64,000 nt of DNA, from assembly GCA_963702165.1 (NCBI GenBank), contig OY969722.1:992001-1056000 (forward strand), written 5' to 3'. Positions within the stretch are counted from its first letter, which is position 1. Each line of letters begins with the position of its first letter. The stretch comes from Terrimesophilobacter sp963702165 (GTDB taxonomy: Bacteria > Actinomycetota > Actinomycetes > Actinomycetales > Microbacteriaceae). Both the position numbers and the translations under genes were made by a program. This document shows positions 25,712 through 33,733 of the stretch, in pieces. Under the pieces are notes generated by a model that saw nothing but the letters and a program-made list of their open reading frames with translations, had not been told where the DNA came from and made no database searches.

Positions 25712-26921
25712 CGGTCGTGTCCGCTTCGCCTTCCGTGAGCTGGCCGCGGTGCGCGGCGTCCAGCTCCTGGCTCGCGAGCCAACCATCCGGCAGTGCAGGG
25801 CGCTTGGGCGAGCCAGCGCGTCCCCGCGGCCCCTCAACCGCCTCCCCCGGGTAGGGCAGCGACCAGTCGAGGGTCCCGAGCAGGTCATCGAGCTGCTGCA
25901 GGCTCTCCACTGTCGCCAGCGCGGAGCGGAGCTCACCGCCGACCGGGTAGCCCTTGAAGTACCAGGCGACGTGCTTGCGGATGTCGCGGCACGCACGCGC
26001 CTCGTCGTCGAAGAACTCGACGAGCAGTTCGGTGTGACGCCGGATGGCGACGGCAACCTGCCCGAGGGTCGGCTGCGCGAACGGCTCGGCATCCGTGTGC
26101 CCATCGCGCGCCCTGAACGCGGAGACCAGGTCCCCGAACAGCCACGGCCTGCCCAGGCATCCGCGGCCCACGACGACTCCGTCGCATCCGGTCTGCTCGA
26201 CCATCCGGACCGCGTCCGCACCGGACCAGATGTCGCCGTTGCCGAGGATCGGCACGTCGGTCACGGTCTCCTTGAGGGTCGCGATCGCCGACCAGTCTGC
26301 GTTGCCGCTGTAGAAGTCGGATGCGGTGCGCGCATGCAGGGCGATGCTCGCGACACCCGCGTCGCGCGCAGCCTTGGCCGCCTCCAGGTAGGTCAGGTGG
26401 TCGGCGTCGATGCCCTTGCGCATCTTCACGGTGACAGGAACGGAACCGCCGGCCTTGACCGCGCCCTCGACGATCTCGCGGAACAAGCCGAGCTTCCACG
26501 GCAGCGCCGCTCCCCCGCCCTTGCGGGTCACCTTGGGCACCGGGCATCCGAAGTTGAGGTCGATGTGGTCCGCGCGGTCCTCGGCGACGAGCATGGTCAC
26601 CGCTTCCGACACGGTCTTCGGGTCGACGCCGTAGAGCTGGATGCTGCGGGGCGTCTCGGACTCGTGGTGCGAGATCAGCCGCATGGTGAGCGGAGTGCGC
26701 TCCACGAGGGCGCGGCTGGTGATCATCTCGCTCACATACAGTCCGGCGCCGTACTCCCGGCACAAGCGGCGGAACGCAGTGTTGGTGATGCCGGCCATCG
26801 GCGCCAGCACGACCGGGGCCTCCAGCTGGATCGGGCCGATCCTCAGCCCTTGGGCGCCCCCGTTCGGCGCCGTCGAACGCGCACCCGAGGTGCTCTGTGC
26901 GGTGGCGGCGAGGACAGTCAT
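25704..26921 (-). CDS. dusB: tRNA-dihydrouridine synthase
   Basis: The FMN enzyme reduces uridine in the tRNA D-loop. Family signatures are VVLAPMAGITNTAFRRLCRE near the N-terminus, HIDLNFGCPVPKVTRKGGGA with the catalytic Cys in NFGCP, TVKMRKGI, and VPILGNGDIWSGADAVRMVE. The product is 405 residues from the ATG at 26921; an earlier start is possible. The DusB assignment follows NFGCPVPKVTRKGGGA and is the usual call for the single actinobacterial enzyme. It is translationally coupled to dgt. Confidence 0.93.
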   Translation of the reverse strand: MTVLAATAQSTSGARSTAPNGGAQGLRIGPIQLEAPVVLAPMAGITNTAFRRLCREYGAGLYVSEMITSRALVERTPLTMRLISHHESETPRSIQLYGVDPKTVSEAVTMLVAEDRADHIDLNFGCPVPKVTRKGGGAALPWKLGLFREIVEGAVKAGGSVPVTVKMRKGIDADHLTYLEAAKAARDAGVASIALHARTASDFYSGNADWSAIATLKETVTDVPILGNGDIWSGADAVRMVEQTGCDGVVVGRGCLGRPWLFGDLVSAFRARDGHTDAEPFAQPTLGQVAVAIRRHTELLVEFFDDEARACRDIRKHVAWYFKGYPVGGELRSALATVESLQQLDDLLGTLDWSLPYPGEAVEGPRGRAGSPKRPALPDGWLASQELDAAHRGQLTEGEADTTGG

Positions 26922-26998
26922 CCGACAATTCTCCCAGAAACTGCCGCGCACGCCGTATCCTGCGCGTCGGGGCTCCGGCGCTTCGCCCGGCCGGGCAG

Positions 26999-28513
26999 TC
27001 AGCTGCCGATCGACGGGGTCGCAGGTATTTCGGCCGGCTTCGGCGCCTTATCGCTCGGAACCGTAACCATGATCGCGACGATCGCTACGACAACCAGGAA
27101 CAGGTTGAACAGCACGCCAACAGCGCCGCCGAAGCGCAAGCCCACATTCTCCTGATTGCCGATGAACAGCCCCCAGGAGCGAATCAGAGCCGGATCCACC
27201 GATTGTGCCGCCACGTACAGTGCGGCCGAGATGGCGACCCCGATCGCATTGCCAAGCGACGACGCCATCTTGTAGATGCCGGCGGCGGCTCCCACCTCGT
27301 TGTCCGGGACGTTCGCCATCGCGGCATCCGTCGACGGGGTCGCGTAGAAGCCGAGCCCGATGCCGAACAGCGTGAACCCGATCACCGCCAGCACGATGTA
27401 CTGCTCAATGAGCACGAAGGTCATCGAGGTCAGGAGGATGCCCGAGCCCGCGATAGCACTGCCCCAGATCATCGGGCGCCTCGGCCCGAAGCGCTGGAGC
27501 AGCTTCTCCCCGACCCTGATGGTGGCAAGGATCGCGACCAGATAGCCGAGGGTCAGCATCCCAGACTGCAGCGAGGACAGTCCCGCCGCGACCTGCACAA
27601 GGCCGAGCGCCACGATGAGGGTGCCGGCCGCGCCGTTCAGCAGGAAGTTCGACAACGTCGCTCCGGAGAAGGTCAAGTTGCGGAACAGCGAGAGGTTCAG
27701 GAACGGCCCTTCCTTCCTGGTCTCGATCGCGAAGAAGGCGAGCGTTCCCGCGACCGTCGCCACGATGAGTCCGATGCCGGTGAGGCTCAGCCAGCCGATC
27801 GACGGGCCCTGGGAGATGTAGACGTTGAGCGCCACGAGGGCGACGATGAAGGCGATCAGGCCGCCCCAGTCGAAGTGAGCGTGGCGAGTCTGCGGCTCTG
27901 CCATGGACTCCGGTGTGCCGCGGACCAGGAACAGCGCGAGGATCGACAGCACGATGGAGATCCAGAAGATCGACCGCCAGCCCAGCGGCGACGTGGCCAT
28001 GAGCCCGCCGAACAGTGCGCAGAAGCCCGACCCGCCCCACGAGCCGATCGACCAGAACGACAGCGCACGCTGGCGGTCCTTCCCGTCGTAGTAGGTCTTG
28101 ATCAGCGCGATCGTCGACGGCATGATGCATGCCGCAGAGAGGCCTTGGATGATGCGCCCGCCGAGCAGCGCGGCATCCGTGATGAATCCGGCCTTCTCGG
28201 GGGTGACCGCGATCAGCAGCGAACCGATGATGCTCAGGTAGATGCCGATGTTCATGATCCGGACTCGCCCGATCCGGTCGGCGAGGCCGCCGGCGACGAC
28301 GATGAAGATGCCGGAGAACAGCGAGGTGATGGACACCGCGAGATTGCCGATGGTGCGTTCGACGCCGAGTTCCGCCTGGATGCCGGGGATCACATTGAGG
28401 AGCGTTTGAGCGAACAGCCAGAAGTTGATGACGGCGAGGACGATCCCGAGCAACCAGGCGTCGGTCGGCTTCCATCCGGTCTGGACTCTGGCTGACGTGG
28501 CCGAACTGGACAT
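26999..28513 (-). CDS. MFS transporter (multidrug-type)
   Basis: The 504-residue protein has about fourteen hydrophobic helices. The motif A region reads GGLADRIGRVRIMNIGI between helices two and three, and GLSAACIMPSTIALI lies in the helix-four region, both usual for DHA2-type drug:proton antiporters. It follows the M20 hydrolase gene by two bases on the same strand, so the two are probably one transcript and the transporter may move the hydrolase's substrate or product. No regulator adjoins it. The substrate is unknown. Confidence 0.88.
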   Translation of the reverse strand: MSSSATSARVQTGWKPTDAWLLGIVLAVINFWLFAQTLLNVIPGIQAELGVERTIGNLAVSITSLFSGIFIVVAGGLADRIGRVRIMNIGIYLSIIGSLLIAVTPEKAGFITDAALLGGRIIQGLSAACIMPSTIALIKTYYDGKDRQRALSFWSIGSWGGSGFCALFGGLMATSPLGWRSIFWISIVLSILALFLVRGTPESMAEPQTRHAHFDWGGLIAFIVALVALNVYISQGPSIGWLSLTGIGLIVATVAGTLAFFAIETRKEGPFLNLSLFRNLTFSGATLSNFLLNGAAGTLIVALGLVQVAAGLSSLQSGMLTLGYLVAILATIRVGEKLLQRFGPRRPMIWGSAIAGSGILLTSMTFVLIEQYIVLAVIGFTLFGIGLGFYATPSTDAAMANVPDNEVGAAAGIYKMASSLGNAIGVAISAALYVAAQSVDPALIRSWGLFIGNQENVGLRFGGAVGVLFNLFLVVVAIVAIMVTVPSDKAPKPAEIPATPSIGS

Positions 28514-28515
28514 CG

Positions 28516-29748
28516 CTACTCCTTCGCGGCGAGGTAGGCGAGCGCGGCGACCACCTGCGCTTGCACTCCGATCGTCAGTGTCGGATCGATCACGGGGGCA
28601 AAGCGCGGCGAGTGATTGGCCGGGATGTCCTGCGACACCGTGCCCTTATCTACCGCGCGTTGATATTCGGCGGGATCCACCCCGCCGACGAACCAGAACG
28701 TGTATGGGACGCCGAACGCATCCGGGATTCGGCTGAAGTCCTCAGATGCCGTCTGCGGAGCGGCACGCTGCACCGTGTCGGCGCCGAAGTGGGCGCTGAA
28801 CGCTGCCGTGACGCGGTCGGTCACCGCGGCATCGTTGCTCGTGAGCGGGAACTGGTCGTAGGGTTCGATGTCCGCCGGCCTGGGCGCACCGGATGCTGCG
28901 CATTCGCCCGCGACGATCCGCTCGATCGAGGCGAGAATCCGGTCGCGCAACGTGGTGTCGTAGGTGCGCAGGTTCAGCAGCAGGGTGGCCGTCTCCGGGA
29001 TGATGTTCGATTTGGTTCCGGCGTTCAGCGCGCCGACCGTGACCACCGCGAACTCGCCCGGTCGGGTCTCTCGCGAAACGATCGTCTGCAGCTTCAGCAC
29101 GATGGACGCCGCGAGCACCACCGGGTCGACCGACAGGTGCGGCATCGATCCGTGGGCACCCGCGCCGTGGACGGTGATCTTGATCGAATCGCCTGCGGAC
29201 AGCACAGGACCGGCGGTTGTGGCGACGATCCCGGCCGGCAGCGGCATGACGTGCTGCGCGAGGGCGGCATCCGGTTTCGGCAGCTTGGCGACGAGCCCGT
29301 CGTCGACCATCGCCTTCGCGCCCGCGCCCACCTCCTCGCCCGGCTGGAACAGTGCGATGTAGGTGCCCGCCCAGGATTCGCGTGCGGTGGAGAGCAGTTT
29401 CGCCGCGCCCAGCAGGGTTGTCACGTGCATGTCGTGGCCACACGCGTGCATCACGCCGTCGACGGTGGAGCTGTACGGCAGCCCGGTTGCCTCGGTGACG
29501 GGCAGCGCGTCCATGTCGGCGCGGGCCAGCACGGTCGGGCCGTCACCGTTCGCGAGCACCCCGACGACTCCGGTGCCTCCGATGCGCTGCACGTCGAAGC
29601 CGAATGACCTGAGCTGTTGCTCGATCCGCTTCGCGGTCTCGTGCTCCTGGAGACTCAACTCGGGATGCTGGTGAAGCTCCGTGTAGAAGCGCCGCAACCC
29701 TTCGAGCTCGCTATCGAGCCCAGCCAGCACATCCTCGAGAACACGCAC
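28516..29748 (-). CDS. M20-family amidohydrolase/peptidase
   Basis: The 410-residue metallohydrolase resembles IAA-amino acid and hippurate hydrolases and N-acyl-aminoacid amidohydrolases. Visible motifs are LHQHPELSLQE, ARADMDALPVTEATGL, HACGHDMHVTTLLGA (metal ligands), FQPGEEVGAGAKAMVDDGL with the catalytic Glu, and the late TASEDFS and NHSPRF. It cleaves an amide bond of small N-acyl substrates in the cytosol. The GTG at 29748 is preferred because GAGAGGGG lies just upstream. It is two bases from the downstream MFS gene. The natural substrate is unknown. Confidence 0.9.
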   Translation of the reverse strand: MRVLEDVLAGLDSELEGLRRFYTELHQHPELSLQEHETAKRIEQQLRSFGFDVQRIGGTGVVGVLANGDGPTVLARADMDALPVTEATGLPYSSTVDGVMHACGHDMHVTTLLGAAKLLSTARESWAGTYIALFQPGEEVGAGAKAMVDDGLVAKLPKPDAALAQHVMPLPAGIVATTAGPVLSAGDSIKITVHGAGAHGSMPHLSVDPVVLAASIVLKLQTIVSRETRPGEFAVVTVGALNAGTKSNIIPETATLLLNLRTYDTTLRDRILASIERIVAGECAASGAPRPADIEPYDQFPLTSNDAAVTDRVTAAFSAHFGADTVQRAAPQTASEDFSRIPDAFGVPYTFWFVGGVDPAEYQRAVDKGTVSQDIPANHSPRFAPVIDPTLTIGVQAQVVAALAYLAAKE

Positions 29749-29846
29749 GCGGTTTCCCCTCTCGGCGTTGCCCTGCGCACAGCCTAAAACTGTGCGGAGG
29801 AAAATTGACCCCGAATTGGGGTACCGGCGGGAACTACAGTGGTGGC

Positions 29847-30323
29847 GTGACCCAGCCAACAGGACGTGAGCGCGTTGAGGCGGATGCCGCAGCCAGAGAA
29901 CTCGACATCGAAATCGTCGACCGCGTCGGAGCCACCAGCCTCGAGCACGCCGCTGAACTGCTCGGGATCAGCCCGTCGGCGATCGTGAAGACGCTCGTAG
30001 TGAAGCACAAAGACGGCTCCTACCTGTTCGCGCTCGTTCCTGGCGACCGGCAGATCTCCTGGCCGAAGCTGCGCGCGGTCGTCGGGGTGAACAAGCTGTC
30101 GCTGCCGGACGAGTCCCGCGCGCTCGAAGCCACCGGATACTCCCGCGGCACGATCACCCCGCTCGGCAGCACAACTGCCTGGCCCGTCTACGCGGACGCC
30201 ACCATGGTCGGCAAACGGGTGTCCCTAGGCGCCGGCGAACGCGACATCAGCCTCTTCGTCGACGCCGATCAACTCCTCGCCGCATTCGATGCGACGGTGA
30301 CCGACATCACGGAGCCGCTGTAG
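29847..30323 (+). CDS. YbaK/EbsC-type aminoacyl-tRNA deacylase
   Basis: The 158-residue protein matches the YbaK/ProX family that hydrolyses mischarged tRNA such as Cys-tRNA(Pro). The invariant lysine region is AIVKTLVVKHKDGSYLFALV; later marks are VNKLSLPDES and GTITPLGSTTAWPVYADATM. The GTG at 29847 starts the family-like sequence. It is a stand-alone editing domain. The end overlaps by 17 bases the end of a small convergent gene at 30307. Confidence 0.9.
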   Translation: MTQPTGRERVEADAAARELDIEIVDRVGATSLEHAAELLGISPSAIVKTLVVKHKDGSYLFALVPGDRQISWPKLRAVVGVNKLSLPDESRALEATGYSRGTITPLGSTTAWPVYADATMVGKRVSLGAGERDISLFVDADQLLAAFDATVTDITEPL

Positions 30324-30435
30324 CGGTCTCCTCGCTTTCCAGCGCCGCGACCGCAGGGACAGCACACACGCCGTCGACGCACGCAGCGGCATCCGCGTCC
30401 CCGATCATCGTGAAGACGGGCTTATCGCCGCTCAC
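30307..30435 (-). CDS. 42-residue small protein with paired cysteines, coupled to the DsbA-like oxidoreductase gene
   Basis: A GTG at 30435 overlaps the stop of the DsbA-like gene as GTGA, opening a 42-codon frame that begins SGDKPVFTMIGDADAA and carries the motif ACVDGVCAVP, then an Ala/Glu tail. It is read in the same direction and coupled to the oxidoreductase, and GC use at third positions fits its neighbours. The Cys pair separated by four residues suggests a redox or metal role, perhaps as a client or partner of the oxidoreductase. I do not recognise a named family. It is short, so the call rests on coupling and composition. Confidence 0.5.
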   Translation of the reverse strand: MSGDKPVFTMIGDADAAACVDGVCAVPAVAALESEETATAAP

Positions 30436-31082
30436 GAGGAAGCCTTCTCATCGCGCACCTGCTGCAGCACCTGTGCGAAGGTCGCTGCCTCCTGCGCTCC
30501 GGAGACGCCGTACTTGCCGTCGATGACGAAGAACGGAACACCGCGGATGCCGTACTGCATGGCCTGCGCCTGATCGGCCTTCACCGCAGATAGGTACTCC
30601 TCCTCGGTGAGCGAGCGGACGACATCCGCCCGGTCGAAGCCGACCTCGACCGCGAGGTCCGCGAGATCCTCGATCCGACCGACGTGGTGGCCTTCCTCGA
30701 AGTAGGCCTTGAGCAGGCGCTCCTTCATCTCGAGCTGCTTGCCCTTGGCCTTGGCGTAGTGCAGCAACTCGTGCGCCTTGATGGTGTTGGTCTGCTTGAC
30801 GGAGTCGAAGTCGTAGTCAAGGCCGACGGTGCTGGCGATGGTGGTGACGTTCGCGAGCATGCCCTGCACCTGGTCGAGCGGCATCCCCTTGCGCTCACTC
30901 AGGTAGTCGGCCGTGCTGCCCTGGTAATCAACCGGCGTATCGGGAGCAAGCTCGAAGGAGTGGTACTCGACTTCTACTTCACCGCCGAATTGCTCGGCGC
31001 CTGCTTCGAACTTCCGCTTGCCGATGTAGCACCACGGACACTGCACGTCCGACCAGACGTCAACCTTGATCTTTTCGCTCAT
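30432..31082 (-). CDS. DsbA-family oxidoreductase (FrnE-like)
   Basis: The 216-residue protein has the thioredoxin-fold active site SDVQCPWCYIGKRKFE (CPWC near residue 14), a long helical insertion and the cis-Pro region IRGVPFFVIDGKYGVSGAQ of the FrnE/2-hydroxychromene-2-carboxylate isomerase-like group. It has no signal peptide, so it acts in the cytosol as a disulfide oxidoreductase or isomerase, as in stress-related FrnE. The ATG at 31082 is preferred over one 11 codons upstream. It is divergent from the SDR gene across a 154-base region with repeats. Confidence 0.9.
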   Translation of the reverse strand: MSEKIKVDVWSDVQCPWCYIGKRKFEAGAEQFGGEVEVEYHSFELAPDTPVDYQGSTADYLSERKGMPLDQVQGMLANVTTIASTVGLDYDFDSVKQTNTIKAHELLHYAKAKGKQLEMKERLLKAYFEEGHHVGRIEDLADLAVEVGFDRADVVRSLTEEEYLSAVKADQAQAMQYGIRGVPFFVIDGKYGVSGAQEAATFAQVLQQVRDEKASS

Positions 31083-31101
31083 GCTCAAGACAACCGGTGC
31101 G

Positions 31102-31181
31102 TATGCATATTTCATTCCCGCAGGAATGGAATCGGGTATGGAATCAGCATCGGGAACGGTTTCGGGAATGGAATCGCATAT
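31102..31181. promoter_or_regulatory. AT-rich divergent intergenic region with imperfect inverted repeat
   Basis: Between the DsbA-like and SDR starts, ATGCATATTTCATTCCC (from 31103) is matched in inverse by GGGAATGGAATCGCATAT (31164-31181), and short copies of GGAATGGAATC and GGTATGGAATC fill the space. TTTGCATATTTA follows at 31189. The stretch is much more AT-rich than its surroundings. The arrangement fits an operator shared by two divergent promoters, but no regulator gene is adjacent. Confidence 0.45.
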
Positions 31182-31236
31182 CTATGCGTTTGCATATTTA
31201 ACCGGGCCACGAGCCCACCGAAGAAGGGAAATCACC

Positions 31237-31974
31237 ATGGCACGATTCGAAGGCAAGACCGCACTCATCACCGGCGGAGCGAGCGGCATCGGCAAGGCGG
31301 CATCCAAGCAACTGGCGGCGGGCGGCGCGAACGTCGTCATCGGTGACATCCAGGAGGAAGCCGGTCAGGCAGCCGTCAAGGAGATCACGGATGCCGGCGG
31401 CAACGCCATCTTCGTGAAGCTCGACGTCACCAGCGAAGACGACTGGAACGCCGCAGTCGCGAAGACCGTGGAGACCTACGGCGGGCTCACGACCCTCGTG
31501 AACAACGCGGGCATCGGCGACACGCTGCCGATCGAGGAGACCCCGGTCGAGAGCTGGAACAAGGTCATCGCGGTCACCCAGACCAGCGCGTTCCTCGGCA
31601 TGAAGGCCGCAAGCGAGGCACTGCAGGCATCCGGAAACGGCGCGGTCGTCAACATCAGCTCGATGTACGGCATCGTCGGCGGCCTCGGCGGCCCGAGCTA
31701 TGCGGCTGCGAAGGGCGCCGTGCGCATCCTCACCAAGAACACCGCGCTCGGCTGGGCCAAGAAGGGCGTGCGCGCGAACTCGGTGCACCCGGGTTACATC
31801 AACACGCCGATCCTCGGCGAGACCGACCGGAAGTACCTCATCGACACCACCCCGATGGGTCGCCTCGGTGAGCCGGAGGAAGTCGCGAACGTCATCGCCT
31901 TCCTCGCGAGCGACGAGTCGTCGTTCATGACCGGCTCCGAGGTTGTCGTCGACGGTGGGTACACCGCCGGCTGA
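31237..31974 (+). CDS. Short-chain dehydrogenase/reductase
   Basis: The 245-residue classical SDR has the cofactor motif TGGASGIGKA at residues 11-20, NNAGIGD, the catalytic Ser in NISSMYGIVGG, and YAAAKG giving Tyr and Lys. It ends with the usual FLASDESSFMTGSEVVVDGG tail. Asp in VVIGDIQEE after the second strand favours NAD(H) over NADP(H). The start ATG at 31237 follows AAGAAGGGA. The family reduces or oxidises ketones and alcohols; 3-alpha(20-beta)-hydroxysteroid dehydrogenase-like and cyclohexanol-type enzymes are similar. The substrate cannot be named. Confidence 0.92.
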   Translation: MARFEGKTALITGGASGIGKAASKQLAAGGANVVIGDIQEEAGQAAVKEITDAGGNAIFVKLDVTSEDDWNAAVAKTVETYGGLTTLVNNAGIGDTLPIEETPVESWNKVIAVTQTSAFLGMKAASEALQASGNGAVVNISSMYGIVGGLGGPSYAAAKGAVRILTKNTALGWAKKGVRANSVHPGYINTPILGETDRKYLIDTTPMGRLGEPEEVANVIAFLASDESSFMTGSEVVVDGGYTAG

Positions 31975-32001
31975 CCCCACCAGCGGCACGCGCAGAACGC
32001 C

Positions 32002-32111
32002 CACCTGCCTGTTGTGCAGGAGATCCCTTGTTCTGCAGGACATTCGGCCCCGGACGGCCTGGTTCACAGGCATCCGGGGCCGTTTCGTGGCGAAAGTCCT
32101 GCACAACGGGG
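32002..32111. repeat. Intergenic inverted-repeat element (TGTGCAGGA family), copy 1
   Basis: A left arm with CTGTTGTGCAGGAGATCCC and TTCTGCAGGACATTCG is matched in inverse by CGAAAGTCCTGCACAACGGGG at the right end. The centre contains a second perfect 10-bp hairpin, CGGCCCCGGA with TCCGGGGCCG. A related element lies at 48829-49015, where the right arm is multiplied. No coding function is seen. The size of about 110 bases and palindromic form suit a non-autonomous mobile or REP-like element. Confidence 0.75.
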
Positions 32112-32195
32112 TCGAGCTTGCCGGTGGTCGACCACTCCGGAGGGTCAGAAAGAAGCCTTGAACCTCGGGTGAAGGGCTGTTTGCGACCCGCGGGG

Positions 32196-32236
32196 CTCTC
32201 GACAAGCTCGACCACCGAGGGCTCGACCACCGAGGG
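32196..32236. repeat. Dispersed palindromic repeat (VVEPVET type), copy 2
   Basis: GCTCTCGACAAGCTCGACCACCGAGGG is followed by a partial repeat GCTCGACCACCGAGGG just beyond the glyS stop. It is the same family as 22441 and 35727. The remaining bases of the gap 31975-32248 are filled by the other repeat element and show no gene. Confidence 0.7.
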
Positions 32237-32248
32237 CCAGCGAGTCGG

Positions 32249-33636
32249 TCAGACCCCGAGCAGGCGCTCCGCCAGGTAGCCCTTCAGCCGGTCGAGCGAC
32301 ACGCGCTCCTGCTCCATGCTGTCGCGCTCGCGCACCGTCACGGCCTTGTCCTCAAGGGTGTCGAAGTCGACGGTGATCGCGAACGGCGTTCCGATCTCAT
32401 CCTGACGCCGGTAACGACGCCCGATCGCGCCTGCGTCGTCGTAGTCGACGTTCCACAGCGTGCGCAGGTCGGCCGCGGCCTCCTTGGCGATCGGCGACAG
32501 CTGCTCGTTGCGCGACAGCGGCAGCACGGCCGCCTTCACCGGCGCGAGCCGCCGATCGAGCCGCAGCACCGTGCGCTTGTCGACGCCGCCCTTGGTGTTG
32601 GGCGCCTCGTCCTCCGCGTACGCCTCGACGAGGAAGGCCATCATCGAGCGGGTCAGCCCGAACGACGGCTCGATCACGTGCGGGGTGTACCGCTCGCCGC
32701 TGGCCTGGTCGAAGAAGCTCAGCTCCGTTCCGGATGCCGTGCTGTGCGATCCGAGGTCGAAATCGGTGCGGTTGGCGATGCCCATCAGCTCGCCCCACTC
32801 CGAACCCTGGAACCGGAACCGGTACTCGAGGTCGATCGTGCCCGCCGAGTAGTGCGCCCGCTCGCCGTCGGGAACATCGAACTTGCGCAGGTTGTCGGGG
32901 CTGATTCCGAGGTCGACGAACCAGTTCCAGCACGCCGTCGACCCACTCATCGAACCACTGGTCCGCATCCTGCCGGCGGGGTGAAGAACTCGATCTCCAT
33001 CTGCTCGAACTCGCGCGTGCGGAAGATGAAGTTGCCCGGCGTGATCTCGTTGCGGAACGCCTTGCCGATCTGCCCGATGCCGAACGGCGGCTTGCGCCGA
33101 GCTGCGGTCACGACGTTGTTGAAGTTCACGAAGATGCCCTGCGCGGTCTCCGGGCGCAGGTAGTGCAGCCCCGCCTCGTCGTCCACCGGGCCGAGGAACG
33201 TCTTCAGCAGTCCGGAGAATTCGCGCGGCTCCGTCCACTTGCCGCGGGTGCCGCAGTTCGCGCAGACGATGTCCGCCCAGCCGTTCTCCGGCGCGCGGCC
33301 CTTCTTGTCCTCGTACTCCTCGAGCAGGTGGTCAGCGCGGTACCGGCGATGACAATTCAGGCACTCGACGAGAGGGTCGGTGAACGTCGCAACGTGACCG
33401 GATGCCTCCCAGACCGCCTTCGGCAGGATGATCGACGAGTCGAGGCCGACCATGTCCTCGCGGCCGCGCACGAACGTCTGCCACCACTGGCGCTTGATGT
33501 TCTCCTTGAGCTCGACACCCAACGGACCGTAATCCCACGCCGAACGAGAGCCTCCGTAGATCTCTCCCGCCTGGAACACGAAACCACGGCGCTTGGCCAG
33601 TGAGATGACGGATTCGAGCGGGGAGGCGTCGGCCAC
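32249..33636 (-). CDS. glyS: Glycyl-tRNA synthetase (single-chain type), with two apparent one-base insertions
   Basis: The class II synthetase charges tRNA-Gly. The N-terminal part (SLAKRRGFVFQAGEIYGGSR, YGPLGVELKENIKRQWW, YLRPETAQGIFVNF, PFGIGQIGKAFRNEITPG) shows motifs 1 and 2. The C-terminal part (VIEPSFGLTRSMMAFLVEA with the motif 3 region, then the anticodon-binding domain ending RLKGYLAERLLGV) is in another frame. Between them, extra C bases (plus strand) near 32969-32970 and 32935-32936 shift the frame; removing both restores the expected DADQWFDEWVDACWNWF. Combined length is near 460 residues, normal for the family. As the enzyme is expected to be essential, sequencing error is the likeliest cause. 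Confidence 0.92.
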
Positions 33637-33733
33637 GTTTATTCAACTCCAGGTGGGTGGGATGCGCGGATCGGCGCAGAGATGGCCCTGCGAGCGCGGT
33701 GCACACCAGTCTAGGGCGAGGATGGCGGCGGTC

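Noticed and set aside
26897..28495. 532-codon plus-strand frame opposite the MFS gene
   Set aside because: The Arg/Asp/His-rich composition and lack of motifs are typical of a shadow of a membrane protein gene.
31198..32205. 335-codon minus-strand frame opposite the SDR gene
   Set aside because: It is an antisense shadow of the SDR gene, which has full family motifs and a ribosome site.
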